Assembly (NCBI GenBank): GCA_024699325.1 | Contig: JAILPS010000035.1 | Coordinates: 1 to 33,675, forward strand | Direction: 5' to 3' | Length of the DNA: 33,675 nt | Source of the DNA: Lachnospiraceae bacterium | GTDB taxonomy: Bacteria > Bacillota > Clostridia > Lachnospirales > Lachnospiraceae | In this document: positions 1 through 8,441 of the stretch, piece after piece | How the letters are laid out: the number at the start of each line of letters is the position of its first letter | Position numbering within the stretch: the first letter of the stretch is position 1 | Notes under the pieces: model-generated | What the model was told of the DNA's origin: nothing | The model's input: the letters and a program-made list of their open reading frames with translations, nothing else | Database searches by the model: none | Position numbers and translations under genes: made by a program

Positions 1-140
1 CTGTTTATTAACAGGCTTGTTTGGGTGCGTTGAAAAAAGATTAGAACCGGTCAAATAATAATAACGACATAAAAATGTAGAGCTCTACCTCTTTTTTGAG
101 GCAGAGCTTTTAGTTTTTAAGGCTGTTTTTTTACAGCCCC
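1..140. repeat. Left terminal copy of 140-bp inverted repeat
   Basis: Bases 1-140 are the exact reverse complement of 33535-33674 (base i pairs with base 33675-i); identity stops at base 141. Read outward from the unique DNA, both copies begin GGGGCTGTAAAAAAACAGCC, which resembles an insertion-sequence terminus. Further out are a strong hairpin and, in one frame (2-58), an open stretch ending EKRLEPVK before three consecutive TAA stops, as expected for the last residues of an element-encoded protein close to the element end. The element itself lies outside the window, so its family is unknown; an IS1182-like end is only a guess. The roughly 140-base length also matches a de Bruijn assembler overlap. 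Confidence 0.85.
81..108. terminator. Bidirectional terminator-like hairpin inside the terminal repeat
   Basis: AGCTCT-a-CCTC pairs with GAGG-c-AGAGCT around a TTTTTT loop and is followed by TTTTAGTTTTT. A second hairpin GGCTGT/ACAGCC lies at 121-138. For the minus-strand gene ending at 158 these are the nearest terminator candidates. The mirror copy is near 33567-33594. Confidence 0.6.
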
Positions 141-157
141 ATTGTTTTGTAAATATA

Positions 158-892
158 TCACTTACACTGTTCGTAAATCCATCTGATCAGGCCCTGGACC
201 TGCTCCTCGTGGCCTGACAGTGTGCAAAAACCGACATACGCCTTCTCCATGGTGTTGGAGTGGAGGCCAAGCTTCTCATAAAGAGGCGTTCCTGTTATGT
301 CAATCGCCGTGGCGCGCCCCTCTTCGTCCGTCACAATCCTGTCCGAGAGCTCCTCGTAGATGTCTGCCGGCAGATAGGTCTGCAGGTCTTTGGAAATCTT
401 GTTTGAGATCATGTAGTTCAGGCCGTCCTCGCTTGCTATGTAGAAGTCCAGCTCCCTCGTTGCAATGTAGGCCATAATCTGGCTGGCACCGCCCATATTG
501 CCAGTGTTTACGCCTGTTGAGTAGCCGTGAGTTAAATAGATGCCCTGCTGAATATCAACCTGCTGTTTCTGGTCAAGCCCCAGATACCGGGCCAGTTCCA
601 CCTCCACCGCGGCCTTGTTGGTCGCCCCGTCGCCGATAATCACGCCCATGAGCATGGTATCCTTACGGGTCGCGAACACATTGATAAGGTAGATAAGCAC
701 GATTATTATAAATGTTCCCAGGAGGATGGGGACCTTGTAGTAGCTCCAGATGTAGGAGAAGCGCTCCTCCCAGGTCATGGCGCTAAGCTTCTTCTTCTCG
801 CCGTCAAATGTTTTTTTGATGGCCTCCCGCTCGGCTCCCTCCTCGGTTTTTGCCACAGTTTCAACCTGTGGATCATCCATATACAGTTTCAT
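158..892 (-). CDS. Membrane-anchored conserved hypothetical protein
   Basis: This 244-residue protein is not recognised. A charged cytoplasmic N-terminus of about 55 residues is followed by one hydrophobic segment (near residues 56-76, including PILLGTFIIIVLIYLINVF) and then about 165 residues that should lie outside the membrane. No lipobox or catalytic motif is visible. I chose the start MKLYMDDPQ at 892 because AGAGGT lies about 6 bases upstream; an upstream in-frame ATG at 937 lacks a ribosome site. It is transcribed away from the YesL-GH27 operon, sharing the 893-1051 promoter region. Its proximity to a DUF624 protein hints at a link with carbohydrate uptake, which is inference only. Confidence 0.75.
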   Translation of the reverse strand: MKLYMDDPQVETVAKTEEGAEREAIKKTFDGEKKKLSAMTWEERFSYIWSYYKVPILLGTFIIIVLIYLINVFATRKDTMLMGVIIGDGATNKAAVEVELARYLGLDQKQQVDIQQGIYLTHGYSTGVNTGNMGGASQIMAYIATRELDFYIASEDGLNYMISNKISKDLQTYLPADIYEELSDRIVTDEEGRATAIDITGTPLYEKLGLHSNTMEKAYVGFCTLSGHEEQVQGLIRWIYEQCK

Positions 893-923
893 AATAGACC
901 TCTGATAATTAAAACATGGAAAT

Positions 924-952
924 ACTATACCATACATTTGCAGAGGTATGAA
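924..952 (-). promoter_or_regulatory. Candidate promoter for the 158-892 gene
   Basis: On the minus strand TTCATA (947-952) is separated by 17 bases from TATAGT (924-929), about 32 bases before the chosen start codon. The -35 match is moderate. Confidence 0.4.
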
Positions 953-990
953 TAAAATTTTATTAAAAATTTGGCAGTTTCGAAATTTGG

Positions 991-1019
991 TTGATTCTGG
1001 GGCGCCACAAATGTATAAT
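991..1019 (+). promoter_or_regulatory. Promoter of the YesL-GH27-ABC-F operon
   Basis: TTGATT (991-996), a 17-base spacer, then a perfect TATAAT (1014-1019), 33 bases before the ATG at 1052. No other clear promoter is seen before the terminator at 7176, so it probably serves six genes. Confidence 0.7.
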
Positions 1020-1051
1020 GTAATGGATTTTGTTAACGACAGGGGTATTAT

Positions 1052-1714
1052 ATGGCAGAGAACGAAAACAACAATTTGTTTGATCAGGACAGACTGATCT
1101 GGAGAATAATAAACAGGGTCTGGGATGTACTTTTGTTATCCGCTATTTTTACGGTGACATGCATTCCGGTAATTACCATCGGCGCGAGCGCCACAGGTCT
1201 CTACTACACATTTTTAAAAATGGTGAGAGGGGAGGAGGCGCCGGCGCTTAAAAGCTACTGGAAGTCGTTTCGCGAAAACTTCGTGCAGGCGACCATCCTG
1301 TGGTTAATTATGCTCTTGCTCGGCGCAGCGCTTGCGGGAAGCGTCTACTTCTACTATCAGCAGAACACCACACCCGCCACTGTCGTCATGGCTTTTTTTG
1401 CGGGTCTTGTGCTTGTGTGGGTTTTGGCGGTTATCTACCTCTTCCCGCTGCTAAGCAGATTTGCAAACAAGACATCCACCATGCTTTTTATGAGCATATT
1501 CATGCCGTTTAAGAACGTGGGATGGTCAATTCTTCTGCTGGCCATGGTTTTAATCACAGTATTTCTTGCGTGGTACGTTATACCATTTATATTTTTTGCC
1601 TACGGCGTTTATGCATATTGCAGCTGCTATATTTTTGTGAGAGTGTTTAAGCCAGCCGAGGACGCTATTAAGAAGACTCTAAAACAGAGCGAGGAGGAAC
1701 ATGATGAAGTTTGA
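1052..1714 (+). CDS. YesL family (DUF624) membrane protein
   Basis: The 220-residue protein has the DUF624/YesL pattern: an N-terminal stretch with IWRIINRVWDVLLLSAIFTV, the motif CIPVITIGASATGLYYTFLK, and about five hydrophobic segments (roughly 24-45, 79-100, 110-132, 152-175, 175-195). YesL proteins are typically found beside sugar ABC transporters and glycosidases in Bacillota; their biochemical role is not established. AGGGG precedes the ATG. The stop overlaps the start of the following alpha-galactosidase gene by 14 bases, indicating translational coupling. No sugar ABC transporter is encoded nearby. Confidence 0.85.
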   Translation: MAENENNNLFDQDRLIWRIINRVWDVLLLSAIFTVTCIPVITIGASATGLYYTFLKMVRGEEAPALKSYWKSFRENFVQATILWLIMLLLGAALAGSVYFYYQQNTTPATVVMAFFAGLVLVWVLAVIYLFPLLSRFANKTSTMLFMSIFMPFKNVGWSILLLAMVLITVFLAWYVIPFIFFAYGVYAYCSCYIFVRVFKPAEDAIKKTLKQSEEEHDEV

Positions 1715-2960
1715 CAGAGCACCGCTTGGATGGAACAGCTGGGACTGCTACGGGGCAGCGGTTGACGAGAAGACCGTGAGAGCCAACGCAGAATTCATGG
1801 CGAAGAATTTAAAGCAGTATGGCTGGGAGTACATAGTTGTAGACATTCAGTGGTCAGAGCCCACGGCCAAGAACCACGAATACCATCCATTTGCAGACCT
1901 TGTGATGGACGAATATGGCAGACTTATGCCTGCAGTTAACCGCTTCCCAAGCGCGGCAGACGGAAGAGGTTTTGCGACGCTTGCGGAGTATATCCACTCC
2001 CTGGGTCTTAAGTTTGGCATACATATTATGAGGGGAATTCCACGCCAGGCAGTAACGAAGAACGTGCCAATATTAGGGACTAATCTCACCGCCAGACAGA
2101 TTGCCAAGACAGACAGCATCTGCCACTGGAACACGGACATGTACGGCGTGGACCCTAAGAAGGGCGGCAAGGCGTACTACGACAGCATATTCAAGCTCTA
2201 CGCGCAGTGGGGCGTTGACTTTATCAAATGTGACGACATTTGCCGCGAGCTTCCCCACGAGGAGGAGGAGCTGGTGGCCCTGTCCGAGGCGCTTAAGGGC
2301 TGTGGAAGAGACATGGTTTTAAGCTTAAGCCCTGGAGCTGCGCTTCCTGAGAAGGCGGAGCTCTATAAGGAAGTTGCCAATATGTGGCGAATAACTGACG
2401 ACTTCTGGGACAACTGGGACCAGCTCTATGATATGTTCGGCCGCTGCCGCACGTGGTGCATCCACACAAGCGCCGGCAACTACCCTGACTGTGACATGCT
2501 GCCCATTGGACCGCTCAGACAGGACTACAATAAGGACGACTGGACGAAGTTTTCTGAGGATGAGCAGATCACCATGATGACTCTGTGGAGCATATTCAGG
2601 GCGCCCATGATGATTGGCGGCGAGATGACAGGATTTGACGACTTTACCATGAGATTGCTTACAAATGCAGACCTTTTAGATATGCAGAAGTATGCCCGCC
2701 ACGCGCACCCCGTATGGCAGAAGGAGATTGACGGCGTGGAGCACATTCTCTGGACAGCCATGGACGCAAGGGGCGGCCAGTTTATCGCGGTGTTTAACAC
2801 TGGCGAGGCTGACAGCGACCTGACCATAGATTTGGCTGACGCAGAGGTCGGCGAGGTTACCTGCGCGAAAAATATATGGAGCGGCGAGAGCTTAAGCGTC
2901 AATAACTGTCTTAGCGTTAAGCTTAAGAAGCACGGCGCGGCCGCATTCAGACTAAACTAG
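1701..2960 (+). CDS. GH27 alpha-galactosidase (melibiase family)
   Basis: The 419-residue protein begins with the GH27 hallmark APLGWNSWDCYG, followed by VVDIQW near residue 48. DFIKCDD at 173-179 supplies the predicted nucleophile Asp178 (K-x-D motif), and WRITDD at 229-234 carries the predicted acid/base Asp. A short C-terminal beta domain follows the barrel from about residue 330. There is no signal peptide, so it should act in the cytoplasm on imported alpha-galactosides; some GH27 members instead cleave beta-L-arabinopyranosides, which sequence alone does not exclude. GAGGAGG at 1691-1697 serves ATG 1701 or, with better spacing, ATG 1704. It overlaps the YesL gene. Confidence 0.9.
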   Translation: MMKFDRAPLGWNSWDCYGAAVDEKTVRANAEFMAKNLKQYGWEYIVVDIQWSEPTAKNHEYHPFADLVMDEYGRLMPAVNRFPSAADGRGFATLAEYIHSLGLKFGIHIMRGIPRQAVTKNVPILGTNLTARQIAKTDSICHWNTDMYGVDPKKGGKAYYDSIFKLYAQWGVDFIKCDDICRELPHEEEELVALSEALKGCGRDMVLSLSPGAALPEKAELYKEVANMWRITDDFWDNWDQLYDMFGRCRTWCIHTSAGNYPDCDMLPIGPLRQDYNKDDWTKFSEDEQITMMTLWSIFRAPMMIGGEMTGFDDFTMRLLTNADLLDMQKYARHAHPVWQKEIDGVEHILWTAMDARGGQFIAVFNTGEADSDLTIDLADAEVGEVTCAKNIWSGESLSVNNCLSVKLKKHGAAAFRLN

Positions 2961-2973
2961 AACAGGAATTACT

Positions 2974-4734
2974 ATGAATCTTTTGACTATGAAGGACGCC
3001 TGCAAGGTGTTCACCGAGAGGCGTGTGCTTGACCATGCGGATTTTGGCCTCGAGGAGGGCGAGAAGGTCGGCGTCATAGGCGTAAACGGCACTGGCAAAT
3101 CCTCACTTCTAAGAATACTTGCAGGTGAGGAGGAGTTAGACGAGGGGAGCATCGTCATGGGTGGAGCCGTGAAGGTGGCATTTCTCTCACAAAACCCTGT
3201 GATCACACAGGGCGTGACTATCTTAGAATATGTGATGGAGACCGCCCACGAGGGTGAGGCCAAGGCCATGCTAAACCGCCTGGGATTTGAGGACGTCTCC
3301 ATAAAAACCGACACGCTTAGCGGCGGCCAGAAGAAGAAGGTGGCCCTCGCCCGAGTGCTTCTCACACCCTGCGAGATACTGATACTTGACGAGCCCACCA
3401 ACCATTTGGATCAGAAGATGGTCAGATGGTTAGAGGATTACCTGACGGACTACAGAGGCTGCCTCGTTATGGTGACTCACGACAGATATTTCCTGGACCG
3501 GGTGACCAACAGGATTGTGGAGGTTAACGACGGCAAACTCTACAGCTACAAGACCAACTACGAGGGCTTCATAGAGCTTAAGGCCCAGAGGGAGGAAATG
3601 GAGCTCGCCACATATAATAAGAGCCAGAATATCCTGAGAAAGGAGCTGGCGTGGCTTATGAGGGGCGCCAGAGCCAGAAGCACAAAGCAGAAGGCCCACA
3701 TCCAGAGGATCGAGGAGAGGCAGAAGATGACTGCCCCGAAGGAGCAGTTAGATGTCGAGATACGCTCTGCCTCCACCAGAATGGGCAAGAAGACCTTAGA
3801 GCTTAGAGACATCCGCAAATGTTTCGGCGACAGGGTGATTATAGACGGTTTTTCATACATTTTCCTGGCGGGCGACCGCGTGGGAATAATAGGGGATAAC
3901 GGCTGCGGCAAATCCACCCTCATGAATATCATCGCCGGAACGCTTCAGGCGGACGAGGGCGTGAGAGATATCGGAAGCACCGTGAAGATAGGGTATTTTT
4001 CGCAGGAGAATGAGAGGCTTGACCCCTCGGAGAGGGTCATAGATTACATCAAGGACACCGCGGAGTATGTGCGCATCGACGGGGAGCTTATAAGCGCGTC
4101 CGTGATGCTTGAGAGGTTTCTGTTTGACAAGGTTTTGCAGTACCAGAAGATAGAGAAGCTCTCAGGCGGCGAGAAGAGAAGACTGTACCTTCTGAAGGTT
4201 TTGATGGAGGCGCCAAACCTCCTGCTCCTCGACGAGCCCACCAACGATTTAGATATCCAGACGCTGCAGATATTGGAGGATTATCTGGACAGCTTCGAGG
4301 GAATAGTCGTCACGGTTTCTCACGACAGATATTTCCTCGACAGGATTGTCAGGAGAATATTTGCATTTGAGGACGGCACAATCAATCAATACGAGGGCGG
4401 CTACTCTGACTACGAGGCGGTGACAGACGAAAAAGAGGCCGCCACAGAGGTTAAGGAGGCGCCCGCAAGAGAGAAGAATTATAAGGAGAAGGCGCCTGCG
4501 AAGCTCAAATTCACCTACAAGGAGCAGAAGGAATTTGAGACCATAGAGGACGACATAGCTTCGATAGAGGAGAAAATCGCGGCACTTGATGAGGACATCC
4601 TTAAAAACGCCAGGGATTTTGTGAAGCTTTCTGAGCTTACGAAGGAGAAGGAGGAGGCCGAGAGCCTTCTTGAGGAGAAAATGGAGCGATATATTTATCT
4701 GTCTGAGCTTAACGAGAAGATTCTGGCGCAGTAG
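2974..4734 (+). CDS. ABC-F family ATPase (Uup-like)
   Basis: The 586-residue protein has two ABC ATPase domains and no membrane segment. Domain 1 shows GVNGTGKSS (36-44), LSGGQKKK (about 115) and LILDEPTNHLD (about 136-146). A charged linker with many Arg/Lys follows. Domain 2 shows GDNGCGKST (307-315), LSGGEKRR (about 396) and LLLDEPTNDLD (about 417-427). The C-terminal ~65 residues are Glu/Lys-rich and predicted coiled coil, as in the Uup branch. ABC-F proteins act on the ribosome, either as translation factors or as antibiotic-protection factors. Placement in a sugar/housekeeping operon favours a housekeeping role, but this is inference. The ribosome site is weak (AGGA), 13 bases after the previous stop. 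Confidence 0.9.
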   Translation: MNLLTMKDACKVFTERRVLDHADFGLEEGEKVGVIGVNGTGKSSLLRILAGEEELDEGSIVMGGAVKVAFLSQNPVITQGVTILEYVMETAHEGEAKAMLNRLGFEDVSIKTDTLSGGQKKKVALARVLLTPCEILILDEPTNHLDQKMVRWLEDYLTDYRGCLVMVTHDRYFLDRVTNRIVEVNDGKLYSYKTNYEGFIELKAQREEMELATYNKSQNILRKELAWLMRGARARSTKQKAHIQRIEERQKMTAPKEQLDVEIRSASTRMGKKTLELRDIRKCFGDRVIIDGFSYIFLAGDRVGIIGDNGCGKSTLMNIIAGTLQADEGVRDIGSTVKIGYFSQENERLDPSERVIDYIKDTAEYVRIDGELISASVMLERFLFDKVLQYQKIEKLSGGEKRRLYLLKVLMEAPNLLLLDEPTNDLDIQTLQILEDYLDSFEGIVVTVSHDRYFLDRIVRRIFAFEDGTINQYEGGYSDYEAVTDEKEAATEVKEAPAREKNYKEKAPAKLKFTYKEQKEFETIEDDIASIEEKIAALDEDILKNARDFVKLSELTKEKEEAESLLEEKMERYIYLSELNEKILAQ

Positions 4735-4754
4735 CAGGCGGAGGAAGGAATGGC

Positions 4755-5537
4755 ATGATAGCTAATTATCACACACACAGCAGATGGTGCAGGCACGCAG
4801 TCGGTGAGTTTACGGATTATTTTCAGAGGGCGGTTGAGTTAGGTTTTAAGGAGATCGCCATGACTGACCATGTCAGCCACAAGCACTCCTGGTGCTGGCT
4901 TCCATGGGAGGATATCGAGCCGTTTGACAGGGATTTAAACCGCGCGATTGAGCTCTACGGCGACAAAATCAAGATTTATAAGGGCTTTGAGTGCGAATAT
5001 CTGCCGGAGGAGATGGAAAACTACAAGTATCTCAAGGAGGAGCTTGGCTACGAGTTTCTGATCATGGGCCAGCACTGCGACAAGACCGGACAGATCAACA
5101 GCTTCAACCTGACGAAGCCTGACGAGCTGAAGGCGTACGGCGACAGCGTCTGCGAGGGACTGCTCACAGGATATTTTAAGCTTCTCGCCCACCCCGACGT
5201 CATATTTTCCAAGTACCCTGTGATGTGGGATAAGACCTGCGAGGAGGTTTTTGGGGATGTGTTTGAGCTCTGCGAGAAACTGCAGATTCCTGTGGAGATC
5301 AACGTAAACGGCTTCCGGGACAACAGGGGCTACCCAAACCCTGAGCTGTTTAAGTTCTCCAGAAAATACGACCTGATATACATGATCAACACTGACGCCC
5401 ACGACCCGGCCAAGCTCTACGACGACAAGGTTGCGGAGTGCGAGCAGTGGTGCAGGGATTTAGGACTACCAATCACGCAGCTTTATCCATTTGACAAAGC
5501 ATTAAACGGTGGCAAATATAAGGGAACATATCAATGA
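4755..5537 (+). CDS. PHP-domain phosphoesterase, HisJ-like
   Basis: The 260-residue protein shows the metal ligands of a PHP domain in order: YHTH (5-8), H14, TDH (37-39), E79 in GFECEY, H107 in GQHCD, then LAHPDV and NTDAHDP. Its size and motifs fit histidinol-phosphate phosphatase (HisJ/HisK type), which forms histidinol. No other his gene is present here, so a different phosphoester substrate is possible and I give no symbol. GGAGGAAGG precedes the ATG by a few bases. The stop overlaps the next gene by 4 bases (ATGA). Confidence 0.8.
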   Translation: MIANYHTHSRWCRHAVGEFTDYFQRAVELGFKEIAMTDHVSHKHSWCWLPWEDIEPFDRDLNRAIELYGDKIKIYKGFECEYLPEEMENYKYLKEELGYEFLIMGQHCDKTGQINSFNLTKPDELKAYGDSVCEGLLTGYFKLLAHPDVIFSKYPVMWDKTCEEVFGDVFELCEKLQIPVEINVNGFRDNRGYPNPELFKFSRKYDLIYMINTDAHDPAKLYDDKVAECEQWCRDLGLPITQLYPFDKALNGGKYKGTYQ

Positions 5538-6475
5538 GAGTTAGAAATATAGTTTTTGCCATTCTCTGCATTGTCTTGGTGGGAATCCTGGTAATACTGT
5601 TTTACGCCGACGCTATTAAACACAGCGAGGCGGGGGATTTGACAGACATCAGTCTGGCTAAGGTTAATGCCTACGAGAAGGAGTTAGAATCCTTAAATCG
5701 CAAGCTGACTGAGGCGCGCCAGGAGGCGCTTGTGGCTCCTGTGCCCATGATGGTTTTTACCTTCGAGGTGTCAACACCTGAGATGGTGGACAAGATGCTT
5801 GAGTTTACGCAGAAGTACTCCCTTAAGCCCGCCATAGTCTTGGATATCGATTTGGAGGACGAGGAGCTTCAAGCCCTTCTTAGCTATATAGACACAGAGA
5901 CCTACAATGTGGCCTTCACGGGCGAACCATTTAACGAGTCGTGCATGCCAAGACTCTTAGAGCTTCGCGAGGCGGTTTCTAAGACGAGCCTTAAGGACAC
6001 GGGACTGTTTATTCTAAGGGAGGCATCATACTGCTCAGCAAATGTTGAGCTTCTTCGAAGCAACGGTTTTGCAGGCTACACAGTCTACACGGACTACGCC
6101 AGAGTCACCAACAAGGACGGCGACATGTACTACTGCGACTATTCATACATTGTCCAGACTGGAACGGTCATAACGGAGCGCCTCAAATACATGATAACAG
6201 GCGGAACCACCATGGTCATGATTTTTGACCTTAACGCCTATGAGCAGAAGCGCTTCAAGGACAACACGGTGAGGGAGCTGGTGGAGGATGTCTACTTCTA
6301 CCGCGACAGCGGCAAGATGGTGGTTGGCAATATCGAGGATGCATTTGAGGCATTTGAAAACAGGGAGGCCACCGAGGCCGAGAACCTGAGGGTGTTTGAG
6401 GAAGAGTACGCTGCTGATCTGGCAAGAAAAGCGGAGCTTGAGCGGTTGATTAACGAATACTATTATCAGAAATAA
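5534..6475 (+). CDS. Membrane-anchored hypothetical, possible inactive deacetylase-like fold
   Basis: The 313-residue protein has an N-terminal membrane anchor (about 4-26), a coiled-coil-like stretch (about 43-65) and an extracellular domain beginning VPMMVFTFEVSTPEMVDKM. The strand-helix rhythm, FTFEVST near the domain start and LLRSNGFAGYTVY later recall NodB-type polysaccharide deacetylases, but the metal-binding TFDD and HSxxH motifs are absent. This suggests a degenerate or unrelated barrel; I do not recognise the family. The C-terminus is acidic and helical. Translation is coupled to the PHP gene through ATGA. Confidence 0.7.
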   Translation: MRVRNIVFAILCIVLVGILVILFYADAIKHSEAGDLTDISLAKVNAYEKELESLNRKLTEARQEALVAPVPMMVFTFEVSTPEMVDKMLEFTQKYSLKPAIVLDIDLEDEELQALLSYIDTETYNVAFTGEPFNESCMPRLLELREAVSKTSLKDTGLFILREASYCSANVELLRSNGFAGYTVYTDYARVTNKDGDMYYCDYSYIVQTGTVITERLKYMITGGTTMVMIFDLNAYEQKRFKDNTVRELVEDVYFYRDSGKMVVGNIEDAFEAFENREATEAENLRVFEEEYAADLARKAELERLINEYYYQK

Positions 6476-6486
6476 CGTGACGAACA

Positions 6487-7182
6487 ATGATTAATGACGA
6501 GATAAGAGAAGAGCTTTCAAATCTTCGGGATGAGCAGTACGCGCTCTTCATAGAGGGGCTTACCCCGGGGGTTGGCGAAGGAAGTGTTATAGGAGTGAGG
6601 ACCCCGGCGCTTAGGCAGTATGCCGGGAAACTGGCAATCAGGCCGGATGTGGAGGAGTTCCTACATGACCTTCCCCACAGATATTTTGAGGAGAACCAGC
6701 TGCACGCCTTCATAACAGCCTCCACGAAGGACTACGGGGAGTGTATGGATAGGCTCGAGCGCTTCCTGCCATATGTGGACAACTGGGCGACCTGCGATCA
6801 GATGTCCCCGAAGGTTTTTAAGAAAAACCGCGACAGGCTCTTAGTGAAGATTAGGAGCTGGATAAGCTCAGATCACACCTACACGGTGCGCTTCGCCATA
6901 AAAATGCTTATGGACCACTTCCTGGAGGAGGATTTTTCTGATGAATATCCGGCCCTCGTGGCAAATGTCACAAGTGAAGAATACTATATAAATATGATGA
7001 GGGCCTGGTATTTTGCCACCGCCCTGGCAAAACAGTACTCCAGTGTCATCCCCTACATAGAGGAGGGGCGGCTGGACAAATGGACACACAACAAAACCAT
7101 ACAGAAGTGTGTGGAGAGCTACAGAATAGATGATCAGAAGAAGGATTATCTTAGAAGTCTTAGAATAAATAATAAAACCTGA
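6487..7182 (+). CDS. AlkD-type DNA alkylation repair protein
   Basis: The 231-residue, mostly helical protein matches the HEAT-like-repeat AlkD family of DNA glycosylases, which excise N3- and N7-alkylated purines without base flipping. VRTPALRQYA (37-46) is characteristic, and DNWATCD places W100 and D104 four residues apart, the same spacing as the catalytic Trp/Asp pair of Bacillus cereus AlkD. A later Trp in MRAWYFATALAKQ may be the third aromatic wall. It lies 11 bases after the preceding stop and is the last gene of the operon; its stop codon lies inside the terminator stem. Confidence 0.85.
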   Translation: MINDEIREELSNLRDEQYALFIEGLTPGVGEGSVIGVRTPALRQYAGKLAIRPDVEEFLHDLPHRYFEENQLHAFITASTKDYGECMDRLERFLPYVDNWATCDQMSPKVFKKNRDRLLVKIRSWISSDHTYTVRFAIKMLMDHFLEEDFSDEYPALVANVTSEEYYINMMRAWYFATALAKQYSSVIPYIEEGRLDKWTHNKTIQKCVESYRIDDQKKDYLRSLRINNKT

Positions 7183-7207
7183 AACGCATGCGCGTTTCAG
7201 GTTTTTT
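7176..7207. terminator. Bidirectional intrinsic terminator between convergent genes
   Basis: AACCTGAAACGC pairs perfectly with GCGTTTCAGGTT across an ATGC loop, with T runs on both strands. The 5' arm includes the stop codon of the AlkD gene; the DAHP synthase gene ends just beyond on the opposite strand. Confidence 0.9.
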
Positions 7208-7209
7208 GA

Positions 7210-8244
7210 TTACAGTATGTCTGCGAGCTCTAAGATTAACTTCTCGCTCTTCTCCCAGCCAAGGCATGGGTCCGTGATGGACTTGCCATAAACGCCGTCG
7301 CCGATGTTCTGGCAGCCGTCCTCGATGTAGCTCTCGATCATGAGGCCCTTGACAATATTTTTGATATCGCCTGACACATGTGTGCTGTGGATTACGTCCT
7401 TGGCGATTCTTATCTGCTCGAGGTACTTCTTGCCTGAGTTTGCGTGGTTGCAGTCGACGATTACCGCAGGGTTTGCAAGCTTATACTTCTCGTAGTTCTC
7501 GATAAGTCCCATGAGGTCCTCGTAGTGATAGTTTGAATGGCTTCTGCCGTAAGCGTCAACATATCCTCTTAAGATGGCGTGCGCGAGAGGGTTTCCGTTG
7601 GTGGTAACCTCCCAGCCTCTGTACAGGAACTTCTGCGCGCTCTGGGCAGCCGCTATGGAATTCATCATAACTGAGATGTCGCCGCCTGTCGGGTTCTTCA
7701 TGCCCACAGGGATGCCGACGCCGCTGGCCACAATTCTGTGCTGCTGGTCCTCGACGCTTCTCGCGCCAAGTGCCACATATGAGAGAATGTCTGACAGATA
7801 TCTGTGGTTCTCCGGATAGAGCATTTCCTCCGCACATGTGAAGCCCGTCTCTCTTACAACTCTCGTGTGCATCTCTCTGATGGCAATGATTCCCGCCAGC
7901 ATATCCTCCTCGCCCTCCGGGTTTGGCTGATGGAGCATTCCCTTATATCCCACACCCTTGGTTCTAGGCTTGTTCGTGTACACTCTCGGCACGATAAAAA
8001 TCTTGTCCTTAACCTGCTCCTGTACCTTCGCAAGTCTGTTCATGTAATCGAGAACCGCGGTCTCATTGTCCGCAGAGCAGGGGCCGATTATCAGCATGAA
8101 ATGCTCATCCTTCCCCTCAAAAATATTCTTGATAATCTCGTCACGCTCTTCCTTAATTCTAATTACCTCCTCCGAGAGCGGGAACCTCTCCTTGAGTTCC
8201 TTAGGGGTCGGTAACTTCCTGATAAAATTCATCTGCATATCCAT
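7210..8244 (-). CDS. aroF: 3-deoxy-7-phosphoheptulonate (DAHP) synthase, class I
   Basis: The 344-residue enzyme condenses phosphoenolpyruvate and erythrose 4-phosphate, the first step of the shikimate pathway. Family motifs are IIGPCSADN (52-60, metal Cys56), PRVYTNKPRTKGVGYKG (86-102), GARSVEDQQHR, PVGMKNPTGG and DCNHANSGKK. The length fits the AroFGH type; which feedback amino acid it senses cannot be read, so the symbol is approximate. TAGGAGG lies just upstream of the ATG at 8244. It follows tyrA on the same strand after a 241-base gap that holds a dispersed repeat. Confidence 0.93.
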   Translation of the reverse strand: MDMQMNFIRKLPTPKELKERFPLSEEVIRIKEERDEIIKNIFEGKDEHFMLIIGPCSADNETAVLDYMNRLAKVQEQVKDKIFIVPRVYTNKPRTKGVGYKGMLHQPNPEGEEDMLAGIIAIREMHTRVVRETGFTCAEEMLYPENHRYLSDILSYVALGARSVEDQQHRIVASGVGIPVGMKNPTGGDISVMMNSIAAAQSAQKFLYRGWEVTTNGNPLAHAILRGYVDAYGRSHSNYHYEDLMGLIENYEKYKLANPAVIVDCNHANSGKKYLEQIRIAKDVIHSTHVSGDIKNIVKGLMIESYIEDGCQNIGDGVYGKSITDPCLGWEKSEKLILELADIL

Positions 8245-8277
8245 AATAAAATCCTCCTATAAAGCTACATTTCATAA

Positions 8278-8424
8278 GGACGCCTTTTCAAATCTACGGC
8301 CGCTCCCAAAAATGTTTTCCTCCGCTCCATGCCTCGGGTTCGTCGCAAAGAGCGCTCCTCACCACTGCGGGTGACTTCCGCTCCGGAAAAATTTCTTGGT
8401 CGCGTCCTGAGAGTGTAGGGCACC
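8278..8424. repeat. Dispersed GGCGCC-ended repeat, copy A
   Basis: This intergenic stretch is homologous to two others in the window. Bases 8296-8323 are identical to 11893-11920. TGCGGGTGACTT (8366-8377) and CTCCGGAAAAA (8381-8391) recur as exact reverse complements at 12275-12286 and 12261-12271. The ends GGACGCC and GGGCACC are decayed versions of the GGCGCC ends of the other copies. On the minus strand it lies between tyrA and the ribosome site of the DAHP synthase gene, so it is probably transcribed in that leader. No protein is supported in it. Confidence 0.75.
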
Positions 8425-8441
8425 ACTGTGTTAGTGTAGTA

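Noticed and set aside
2-58. Separate partial gene at the left edge
   Set aside because: Only 18 codons before TAA are visible; it is consistent with an element protein C-terminus but too short to annotate, so it is described with the terminal repeat.
4755-5537. Naming the PHP gene as a histidine biosynthesis gene (hisK/hisJ)
   Set aside because: Metal motifs support a PHP phosphoesterase, but no his genes are nearby and substrate cannot be inferred from motifs alone.
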